Positions 15,167 through 21,912 of a stretch of DNA of 22,916 nt are shown piece by piece (within the stretch, counting starts at the first letter, position 1; each line of letters starts with the position of its first letter). The stretch is taken from contig WREZ01000001.1 in the NCBI GenBank assembly GCA_009779045.1, positions 1 through 22,916 on the forward strand. The letters are read 5' to 3'. A program made the translations under genes and the position numbers. This stretch comes from Candidatus Bathycorpusculum sp. (GTDB lineage: Archaea > Thermoproteota > Bathyarchaeia > Bathyarchaeales > Bathycorpusculaceae). The notes below the pieces were generated by a model that had not been told where the DNA came from, made no database searches, and worked only from the letters and a program-made list of their open reading frames with translations.

Positions 15167-17539
15167 TTATGACACTTTGAATATAGCAACCTCAGGGTTA
15201 ATAAATACAAGGTTAAACAATGGATCATTTACAAATTTGAGCTTCATAGCAGCATTTGAGTCTTTTTCATAGTACCGTGTTATAGCGATATAGTTTATTT
15301 CATTAACTTTTAGTTCAGTTTGATAATTAAAGGGTGTTGGGAGAGGAATATTATCGCGATTTTCAGGTTCTAAATTGACGTCAATTTGTTTATTAATAAA
15401 ATCGTTAACAGCTGTATTATTATGATATAACGCGTGAATACCGTCATAAACAACTGAATAAGCTGTTAAAGATATCTGTGTTTCTGCGTGTTGTTTACCT
15501 CCTAAATTATAGTCAAGGTAAACACAAGTATCCTCTATATCATATGATCTAGAATTGACCTCAGGGATATTTTTGTTAAATATAACTTGACCAAAAACGT
15601 CCACACTTTTAGCTAAGAATCCTATTGTGACAGGTTTTTCAGATCCCATAGGTGAGGCGTTAACATCTAAAAGTGTTTGCATCCAAGAGAGAGAAACATT
15701 TTCTGCCATAGCTTCAAACAATATTGTTATGTTAACAAATTTTGAGCCTTGATATACTGTTGTAAATTGAGTGCAGGTGAAATATTCATTACCTCGAGTG
15801 ATAGAGACAGTTACATGTTGGGTGTCATTTTCCATATGCATATCTATAACATGTAACTTGTCTAATGCTACTGATTTGGGAGTCCCATTTACTTCATACA
15901 AAATTTTTGTTTGGTTACTGTTAAAATTAAAGAAGGAATATGGAGTGTAAGTCCAGTTTAAACAGGCGAAGATTTGAGGATTATGTCTTGCCATGTATCC
16001 GCCATCTTCTCTTATTTGGATGTTAAGAATTTCACCAGAATGTTTGAATGAACTCTCAAATAGGTAATCGGTATCAAGTATATTAGTTGCTGTTTGAGCA
16101 ATTGGAACTTCGCGAGAGAGCGAAAGAAATTGAGGTTCTAGAGCACTCCATGTTGGTCTTTGTGCGAACCCTGCGAGCCACCAACCGTAAGATGCCTCAG
16201 TAAGAAATGTTGCATCATCAGGTGTATTAGCTTTAACCCATTGCATAGATTGGTAAAGTGGGGTATTCATTTCTTGGTAATATTTTTGTGCTTCTAAACC
16301 TACATTTGGATGTAAAAAGACGGGTATAAAGAGAAAACAAATCAATAAGAAACTTAGTAGGAACCCTGTGTGTAAGTTAGTTTTTGTGAGTTTTTTGTGT
16401 AATTTGTTTGAAAGGTTAGATAAACGTTTGTGAGTTACCTGTTCTGTGGTTTTTACTGTGTTGTTTAATTGGTTTGTTAATGTGTGGTATTTATTTATCA
16501 TGTTGGTGAGGAATTCTGAGCTAAAATCAATGAAGAGACCTATTAGAACTATAATGGGGAGTAGTATAAAATATAAAAATCGGTAAAAATCAGTGTATAA
16601 CCCGATGAGGTGCCCTTGTGTGAATACTGCTGGGACAAGTATCCAGAGTGCGAATAAAATTGTAGGAATATTGAAGTACTGTTTATGATGTTTTTTAGAT
16701 AAGAGAAAATAGAAACCGACAATTACAAAAATGGGTAAGATTATGTTTAATGGTAAAATTCGTGTAGCAGCTGTGGCTCGACTAATTTCAGAGTTTGTTG
16801 TGTTAGTTAGGTATGCAGGGACTATTTGTATCAAATAGGGTAAAACGATTAAAGCTCCAGAAATTATAGGTAGTAGCCAATTTAGCATTTCATTTCGTGT
16901 GGTTCCGATTTTTTTGTTAAAAATTAAGCCAAAAATGATTACAGAAAATAGTATGCTTACAAATACAACGCTGCTTAATGAGTGAGATAAAAATATTGAG
17001 CTGATTAACAGGGATGTTGAAATATAAAAAGGAGTTTTTGTGAAACGGTTTTTTTGGAGGTAAAGATAAAATGTTAATGGAATTAACCAAAGTGTTGTAA
17101 CATTGGGGTAACCTCCCCAAATTAGCATGTCAACATCAAATCGTGAAATGGCCATAAGAAGAGCAACAGTCATAGCAGCAGATTCTTTCCATACAGCTCG
17201 TGTTATAAGATATGATACAAGTACAAGTATAGAAGAGAATAAAGAGGCAATTATAGCGTGTACTAAATATTCAGTCATTCCGGTTAGTAACATTATATGA
17301 GCGACAAAAATGTGGTATCCTGGAAAAGTAAGAGATAAACCGCCACCCATTTGGTAATAATTGTAAAGAAAATCAACATTACCGCCCTGATTTATTATTG
17401 AGTAAATAACACTATTGTGTAAACCTATATCAGGACCTGAGGGAAAGGTTCCGTGTGTCATTAATAAGAAACGGTACAAAAAAGCAAAAATAAATATTGC
17501 AAATATTAGTATCAAATGCTTATTTGTATCTTTAACCAT
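15167..17539 (-). CDS. Large polytopic membrane protein, GT-C glycosyltransferase-like (paralogue)
   Basis: A 790-residue protein with the same plan as the next gene: hydrophobic segments up to about residue 410, then a large soluble part with many N-x-S/T sites. The first external loop has GPDIGLHNSV (D37-x3-H41), and LIWGGYPNVTTLWLIPLTF follows near 140. The soluble half opens with QWVKANTPDDATFLTEASYG, matching the neighbour. The two are probably old duplicates encoding envelope glycosyltransferase-like proteins. The ATG at 17539 is taken, with a weak GGGG upstream. A TATA-like element lies about 30-45 bp before it. The next gene starts 28 nt after its stop, so the pair is likely an operon. 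Catalytic role is inferred only from fold-like features. Confidence 0.72.
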   Translation of the reverse strand: MVKDTNKHLILIFAIFIFAFLYRFLLMTHGTFPSGPDIGLHNSVIYSIINQGGNVDFLYNYYQMGGGLSLTFPGYHIFVAHIMLLTGMTEYLVHAIIASLFSSILVLVSYLITRAVWKESAAMTVALLMAISRFDVDMLIWGGYPNVTTLWLIPLTFYLYLQKNRFTKTPFYISTSLLISSIFLSHSLSSVVFVSILFSVIIFGLIFNKKIGTTRNEMLNWLLPIISGALIVLPYLIQIVPAYLTNTTNSEISRATAATRILPLNIILPIFVIVGFYFLLSKKHHKQYFNIPTILFALWILVPAVFTQGHLIGLYTDFYRFLYFILLPIIVLIGLFIDFSSEFLTNMINKYHTLTNQLNNTVKTTEQVTHKRLSNLSNKLHKKLTKTNLHTGFLLSFLLICFLFIPVFLHPNVGLEAQKYYQEMNTPLYQSMQWVKANTPDDATFLTEASYGWWLAGFAQRPTWSALEPQFLSLSREVPIAQTATNILDTDYLFESSFKHSGEILNIQIREDGGYMARHNPQIFACLNWTYTPYSFFNFNSNQTKILYEVNGTPKSVALDKLHVIDMHMENDTQHVTVSITRGNEYFTCTQFTTVYQGSKFVNITILFEAMAENVSLSWMQTLLDVNASPMGSEKPVTIGFLAKSVDVFGQVIFNKNIPEVNSRSYDIEDTCVYLDYNLGGKQHAETQISLTAYSVVYDGIHALYHNNTAVNDFINKQIDVNLEPENRDNIPLPTPFNYQTELKVNEINYIAITRYYEKDSNAAMKLKFVNDPLFNLVFINPEVAIFKVS

Positions 17540-17567
17540 ATGTTAGCCCCGTATAACAGTATCTTCC

Positions 17568-17583
17568 TTTTAAATATATATTA
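17568..17583 (-). promoter_or_regulatory. Putative TATA box for the paired membrane-protein genes
   Basis: The minus strand reads TAATATATATTTAAAAGG. A start near 17550 would give a leader of about 11 nt before the ATG at 17539. Confidence 0.45.
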
Positions 17584-17618
17584 ATGCATAGAGTTAAAGT
17601 TTAAATATTAATCTCGAG

Positions 17619-17653
17619 TATAAAAAGGCCAGAGTATAAAATTAAAACAGGTG
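17619..17653 (+). promoter_or_regulatory. Putative promoter and ribosome-binding site of the corrinoid protein-mtrH pair
   Basis: TATAAAAAGG at 17619-17628 is a strong TATA box, predicting transcription from about 17648. AGGTG at 17649-17653 lies 5 nt before the ATG at 17659 and decides that start. A second TATAAAAT at 17635-17642 is too close to the start codon to be the main box. Confidence 0.5.
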
Positions 17654-17658
17654 TTTAT

Positions 17659-18084
17659 ATGTCCTGGCTTAAATCTATGATGGAAAAAGAACCTCCAGAA
17701 CCAGAAAATCCATTAGGCACAGTAGTAATTGGAAACATTGAACCAGATATGCACGATACAGCAAAAGAAGCTGTTCGTAAATCATTAAAACGTGCAGGGT
17801 TCATAACAATTGACGTTGGAAAAAGCGTTGCACCACAAGTTTTTGTTGATAAAGCAAAAGAAAACAATGCAGACATTATTGCGCTCTCAGTTAACACTGT
17901 CCCAGCAAAAAACAATCTAGTAAAACTCGATGAAGCACTCAAAGCAGCAGGTCTTAAAGACAAAGTTGGCATAATCATGGGCGGCGCAGCAATCAAAAAA
18001 GAAGACGCAGACGCATTTGGCGCACTTTTCGGCAAAAACAAAGAAGAAGCCCCAGAGTTAGCCAAAAAAGCACTGAAAAAATAA
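17659..18084 (+). CDS. Small corrinoid (B12-binding) protein, methyl carrier
   Basis: A 141-residue protein that is essentially a lone cobalamin-binding Rossmann domain. The base-off His-on motif reads D30-M-H32-D-T-A, so the usual D-x-H-x-x-G ends in Ala35. The following strand carries ALSVNT (S77), and the lower-ligand pocket has IIMGGAA (G108-G109). Methanogen and acetogen corrinoid proteins usually add an N-terminal four-helix cap of about 80 residues; here only about 20 acidic, proline-rich residues precede the domain. It is followed after 20 nt by mtrH, so the pair likely acts together: MtrH moves a methyl group between tetrahydromethanopterin (or tetrahydrofolate) and the cobalt of this protein. 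It shows no membrane segment, unlike MtrA. Corrinoid binding is inferred from the motif. Confidence 0.85.
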   Translation: MSWLKSMMEKEPPEPENPLGTVVIGNIEPDMHDTAKEAVRKSLKRAGFITIDVGKSVAPQVFVDKAKENNADIIALSVNTVPAKNNLVKLDEALKAAGLKDKVGIIMGGAAIKKEDADAFGALFGKNKEEAPELAKKALKK

Positions 18085-18104
18085 GCGCTGGCTGATGAAG
18101 CAAC

Positions 18105-19016
18105 ATGCGAAAATTCAGTATCCCACAAAAAATCTATGATATCGGAAAAGTAAAGGTCGGCGGCCAACCAGGTGAGCTACCAACATTTCTAATTGGCTCT
18201 ATTTTCTGGCTTGGTCAAAAAATGGTTTCCGATGCCAACAAAGGCATTTTTGACGCAAAAGCTGCAGAAGACATTATTAACAGATGCCAAATACAAAGCG
18301 ACATTTCAGGCGTACCTTTTGCTCTTGACATTGTCGGCACAACAGAAACTGCCTTCGAGAAATACTTTGACTTCGTTGCCGCACACACTGATGTCCCACT
18401 CATGCTTGACGCTATGAGTCCAAGAACACGTATGGCAGCAGCAAGAATTGCAAAACAAATGGGTCTACAAGAAAGATGCTTCTACAACTCAGTCTACAAA
18501 GGAGTAAAAGAAGACGAATTAGCAAATCTAAAAGAAAGCGGCATCAAAATGTCAATTGTCCTTGCAGACGATCCACATGACACAACCCTCGCTGGTAGAA
18601 TGAATGTTGTTGAAGAAGCCTTAGCACTTGCAGAACAAGGCGGAATTACAAAACCACTCATTGATACATCCATGCCATCTTTCCAACCAGACATGGGAAG
18701 CTCAGTTGTAGCTTTTCCAATGATGAAAGAAAAGTATGGTCACCCAGTAGGTACAGGCAGCGGCAACGTTGTTACAACCATGGGATGGGTAAAAGCAAAC
18801 ATTGCAAAAGAATACCGAAAAGGTACAGTTACAGCAACTAATGCAATCTTGCAAGTTATGGGCGCTAACTGGTTAATGTTCGGTCCAGCTGAACAAGCTG
18901 AATGGGTATTCCCAGCAACTGCAGTTGTTGATACATACATCGCATCGGCAGCCGCAGACTTTGAAACTCAACCAGTAGACGTTGAAAGCCATCCAATATT
19001 CAAGATGTTTGCCTAA
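18105..19016 (+). CDS. mtrH: Methyltransferase subunit H (MtrH family)
   Basis: Homologue of MtrH, the soluble subunit of methanogen methyl-tetrahydromethanopterin:coenzyme M methyltransferase that transfers the methyl group to cobalamin. The 303-residue length equals that of methanogen MtrH. Conserved stretches include VKVGGQPGELPTFLIGSIFW near 16, NKGIFDAKAAE near 45, ALKESG-like NLKESGIKMSIVLADDP, PLIDTSMPSF, YGHPVGTGSGN and a C-terminal FPATAVVDTYIASAA. No other mtr subunit is present, and the partner is the soluble corrinoid protein 20 nt upstream rather than membrane-bound MtrA. The likely role is to connect an external methyl donor, or CODH/ACS, with the tetrahydropterin methyl branch. 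The start ATG is supported by the MtrH-like N-terminus. A T-rich stretch follows. Direction of flow cannot be read from sequence. Confidence 0.92.
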   Translation: MRKFSIPQKIYDIGKVKVGGQPGELPTFLIGSIFWLGQKMVSDANKGIFDAKAAEDIINRCQIQSDISGVPFALDIVGTTETAFEKYFDFVAAHTDVPLMLDAMSPRTRMAAARIAKQMGLQERCFYNSVYKGVKEDELANLKESGIKMSIVLADDPHDTTLAGRMNVVEEALALAEQGGITKPLIDTSMPSFQPDMGSSVVAFPMMKEKYGHPVGTGSGNVVTTMGWVKANIAKEYRKGTVTATNAILQVMGANWLMFGPAEQAEWVFPATAVVDTYIASAAADFETQPVDVESHPIFKMFA

Positions 19017-19026
19017 AACATCACCC

Positions 19027-19048
19027 TTTATTTTATTTTTATTTTTAT
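19027..19048 (+). terminator. T-rich terminator after mtrH
   Basis: Four T-runs of 3-5 bases separated by single A begin 11 nt after the mtrH stop. There is no hairpin. This fits archaeal oligo-T termination. Confidence 0.5.
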
Positions 19049-19096
19049 TAAAGCAATAGTGCTCATTTTTATTTAAGTAAGTACATTATAATAATC

Positions 19097-19507
19097 ATGA
19101 AACCTCTCCGATGGCTAGAAATAATATTACTAATCACAGGTCTAACTACGCTTACTATGTGTATTCCATCTGAGTCAATACTTAGTTATCTACGCTCAGC
19201 ACTTGTCATCATTTTTGTGTGTTTTATTCCAGGTAATTGCCTAGTCAATATATTGTTTAGAAAAAGAAACAAACTTGACCTTATAGAAGAAGTTGTATTA
19301 AGTGTTGCCCTAAGCTTTGGTATAACAGGCATTACGGGATTATTTCTTGGACTAAGTCCCATAAAGTTAGACGTTATATCAATTGCTGTCTCACTAATCA
19401 GCATTACAATCGTTTTAGCGTTAACTGCTTTCATGCTAAAAAACAAAGATATAAAAAATCAGAACAGTAACAACAGCAGTTCTGCTACTAAAGTTGCAGA
19501 TTATTAA
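19097..19507 (+). CDS. Small DUF1616-like membrane protein
   Basis: A 136-residue protein with four predicted membrane helices: about residues 7-22, 30-50, 66-86 and 90-113. A short hydrophilic Asn/Ser-rich tail follows. VCFIPGNCLVNILFRKRNKLDLIEEVVLSVALSFGITG (split over residues 41-78) follows the pattern of DUF1616 membrane proteins (PG motif, charged loop, E before the third helix), but those are usually longer, so this looks like the membrane core alone. There is no ribosome-binding site. A TATA-like TTTTTATTTAA at 19065-19075 predicts initiation near 19096, so the mRNA is probably leaderless. Its 3' end overlaps the convergent cbiZ-like gene by 20 bp. Function unknown. Confidence 0.65.
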   Translation: MKPLRWLEIILLITGLTTLTMCIPSESILSYLRSALVIIFVCFIPGNCLVNILFRKRNKLDLIEEVVLSVALSFGITGITGLFLGLSPIKLDVISIAVSLISITIVLALTAFMLKNKDIKNQNSNNSSSATKVADY

Positions 19508-20549
19508 GAGAAGAATATTGGAGAATAGCATTTACTGCCTGTTTAGTAAAAGGCGGTAAATTAACCTCTGAAAGAAGAGGCACCTCTTCAATAATGTTCT
19601 CACGGAGAATTAAACAACCAAACATTTCACTCAAGAGACATATATCGCCAAGTTCATTTGGGATTAAACCCTTTTTAAAATCATCATCCAATTTAGCAGC
19701 CGCTAACAAAAACGTCGCAAATACTGGATGCGACACAAAAACCTGTTCTAACGCAGAAACAATTGTCTTTTGATCACCAAAGACTTGAACTTTGGAAAAC
19801 TCTGTAGCTAAATAATCTATAGATAAGTGTCGTTCTGAAAGCCTTCGAGTCAACAATCGCCCTTTATGTGGTCCTTCTTGCTTGTCTGCAGCCTCCTTAA
19901 CTACTTGTCGTACCACACTGGCTACAAGTTGACCAACATTTGAAGCGGGTCCACCAAGTTCAACTTTTTCACCTTGCCCAGTTACTGCCACAGACAAACT
20001 ATCAGTTATAGTTCCAGTGGCAACATCACCGCTATACCGACTGCGGATATCATAATCATTCATTGCGGCAGTTTTAGCCTCTGTCGCGGTTAAAAATAGA
20101 CTAACAAGACAACTATCAGTTGGGTTAGCATTTAAGATAACTATCATGTTAATTGTTCCATGTGTGTAGTGGTTGCTCTCTATGGTTTCACCTGCAGATT
20201 CACCATGTCGCCATCCTGCAGTGGCTATAGCAGTTATTGTTATATCGCCTATTTGGCGTGTTGCCATAGATAGGTTTTGGATTTTTGCGGCTGTGAGCAT
20301 AGCGATGTAGTTATTTGTGATTTGTAGGTTTTTTTGTGCGTCATATACTAAGTTCATGGGATCATCGTGGAGGTGTTTGTCGTTATAATCATCGGGTACA
20401 GAAACGTTTAGGATAGCGTTGACTTTTTTGTAGCCGCCATTATAAATGCCTGAGCTTATGGTGGTTAGAGGTGTGTCGCTGATTATGGCCACTATGTTGT
20501 CTTTTGTTACTATTTTTGCAGATGATCCGGGTATGAGGTGTTGATTCAT
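19488..20549 (-). CDS. cbiZ: Adenosylcobinamide amidohydrolase (CbiZ) with CobZ-like C-terminal domain
   Basis: CbiZ removes the aminopropanol arm from adenosylcobinamide so that scavenged corrinoids can re-enter archaeal cobalamin synthesis. Residues 1-225 show the family pattern: ISSGIYNGGYKKVNAILN near 31, TAAKIQNLSMATRQIGDITI near 86, TAGWRHGES near 110, GTINMIVILNANPTD near 131, TATEAKTAAM near 154 and ATGTITDSLSVA near 177. CbiZ alone is about 220 residues; here 353. Residues 226-350 (LERH-like RRLSERHLSIDYLA, HPVFATFLLAAAKLDDD, KKGLIPNELGD) resemble the CobZ alpha-ribazole-phosphate phosphatase domain, as in the known CbiZ-CobZ fusion CbiS. Acidic residues I expect there from memory (DE, DD) read SE and TK, so that half may be inactive. 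Its ATG has GTGA nearby. It is close to the corrinoid protein-mtrH pair and divergent from the asparagine-synthase-like gene. Confidence 0.85.
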   Translation of the reverse strand: MNQHLIPGSSAKIVTKDNIVAIISDTPLTTISSGIYNGGYKKVNAILNVSVPDDYNDKHLHDDPMNLVYDAQKNLQITNNYIAMLTAAKIQNLSMATRQIGDITITAIATAGWRHGESAGETIESNHYTHGTINMIVILNANPTDSCLVSLFLTATEAKTAAMNDYDIRSRYSGDVATGTITDSLSVAVTGQGEKVELGGPASNVGQLVASVVRQVVKEAADKQEGPHKGRLLTRRLSERHLSIDYLATEFSKVQVFGDQKTIVSALEQVFVSHPVFATFLLAAAKLDDDFKKGLIPNELGDICLLSEMFGCLILRENIIEEVPLLSEVNLPPFTKQAVNAILQYSSLNNLQL

Positions 20550-20752
20550 TTTGTCACGCTGTATTTGTGTTTAGGTTTGCTGGATTTAAAATGTTTTGTA
20601 ACAATGCTGATTTTGTGTTAATTTATCGTTTTTAGTTATTTGTCAACAAGTTCGTTTTTGATGTTTTGTTCAGAGCGTATTTTTTTTTGGTTTTATCGAT
20701 AATATGGATAATATTAAATAAAAGGCAAAAGTATGGGTTATGAGGAAAAGAT

Positions 20753-21745
20753 ATGAGCCTTGATCCAAAAGAATACATGCATCTTGTTTTGGAAGCTAGG
20801 AGTTTAATAAATAGGGTTATTAGACATAATTTAGGGGATGGTGTTTTATTTTCTGCGGGGACAGATACCTCTATTATTGTTTATGAGGCTATAAAATATA
20901 GGTCTGATCTTCCAACGTTAACTGTGGCGTTTAAGCAGGGTGATCCTAAAGATGCGCAGTATGTTAAAATGATGGTTGAATTTTTGAAGCTTAGGAATCA
21001 ACAAACGTGTGTTTTTGATGTGAAAGAGGCTTTAGAAAGTGTGCCCAGAGTTGTTAGGGCGTTGAAGACTTTTGATCCTATGGATGTTAGAAATAGTATG
21101 TCTATTTTTATTGGTTTGACTTGTTTAAAAGAGAGGGGTTTTTCTAAGATTTTTACGGGTGATGGGTTAGATGAGCTTTTTGGTTATCCTTGGCAGTTTC
21201 ATCTCTCTGAGGAGGAGTTTTGTAGAAAGCAATTGGATATGTGGGCTGAGATGAGTTTTAGCAGTATTGCGTTGTCAAAGTCGTTAGGGATTGAGGTAAA
21301 GCAGCCGTATCTTGATTTTGAATTTATGGATTGGGCAAAAAAGTTGCCGATAAAAGTTAAAATTAACATGTATAATAATGAAAAATATAGTAAATGGTTA
21401 TTGCGTAAGGCCTATGAAGATATATTGCCTCATGATGTTGTTTGGAGACCTAAAGCACCGCTTGAGACAGGAACAGGGACAGCTGCGTTAAACACTGTTC
21501 TTGAGGATCAATATACTAATGTTGAATTTGTAGAAAAGAAAAAAGATATTTTGGAAACGGATGATGTGCAAATTCGAGATAAAGAACATTTGCTCTACTA
21601 TGAAGCGTTCAGAAAAATCTTTGGCAGACCATCAGAAGTCTTTGCAGATTCAACAAGTAACAATGCAAAAAAGTGTCCACAATGTAGCGGTTATGTTAAG
21701 ACCAGAATTCAGTTCTGTCGAATATGTGGAGCCTACCCCGTTTAA
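20753..21745 (+). CDS. Asparagine-synthase-like ATP pyrophosphatase with zinc-ribbon tail
   Basis: A 330-residue protein corresponding to the synthetase half of asparagine synthase without the glutaminase domain. The PP-loop is SAGTDTS at 34-40, in place of the usual SGGxDS. GDGLDELFGYPW near 136 matches the second nucleotide motif (GDGxDELFGGY). WRPKAPLETGTG near 232 corresponds to the conserved R-x-K block. A zinc ribbon ends the chain: C308-x2-C311-x10-C322-x2-C325. The missing glutaminase argues against ordinary glutamine-dependent asparagine synthesis; the protein may adenylate a carboxylate or RNA and use free ammonia or another donor. Archaeal proteins of this form are uncharacterised as far as I know. 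ATGAGGAAAAGAT before the ATG gives a clear ribosome-binding site (GAGG, 7-nt spacing). Coding strand is strongly G/T-rich. Confidence 0.8.
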   Translation: MSLDPKEYMHLVLEARSLINRVIRHNLGDGVLFSAGTDTSIIVYEAIKYRSDLPTLTVAFKQGDPKDAQYVKMMVEFLKLRNQQTCVFDVKEALESVPRVVRALKTFDPMDVRNSMSIFIGLTCLKERGFSKIFTGDGLDELFGYPWQFHLSEEEFCRKQLDMWAEMSFSSIALSKSLGIEVKQPYLDFEFMDWAKKLPIKVKINMYNNEKYSKWLLRKAYEDILPHDVVWRPKAPLETGTGTAALNTVLEDQYTNVEFVEKKKDILETDDVQIRDKEHLLYYEAFRKIFGRPSEVFADSTSNNAKKCPQCSGYVKTRIQFCRICGAYPV

Positions 21746-21867
21746 ACTTTATTTTTGAACCTTTTTCAAAAAACGTAATTAACAAGAAATAGAAAAATAT
21801 TTTTCTGTCACAATAACCAAACAATATTAAAGCAGGCAAGTCTATTTTTTAACAAAGATTTAATTCC

Positions 21868-21880
21868 TCAAAATGAGGTT
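21868..21880. repeat. Short palindrome CCTCA-AAA-TGAGG upstream of htpX
   Basis: TTCCTCAAAATGAGGTT contains 5-bp perfect arms around AAA, 33 bp before the htpX start codon. It may be an operator or, if transcribed, a small hairpin in the leader. Confidence 0.35.
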
Positions 21881-21912
21881 TGTAAATTAATACTATTAGG
21901 AGAAAAATATAG

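Noticed and set aside
17655..18167. 170-residue minus-strand frame opposite the corrinoid protein
   Set aside because: Ser/Ala-rich antisense shadow of a gene with a clear B12 motif, promoter and ribosome-binding site.
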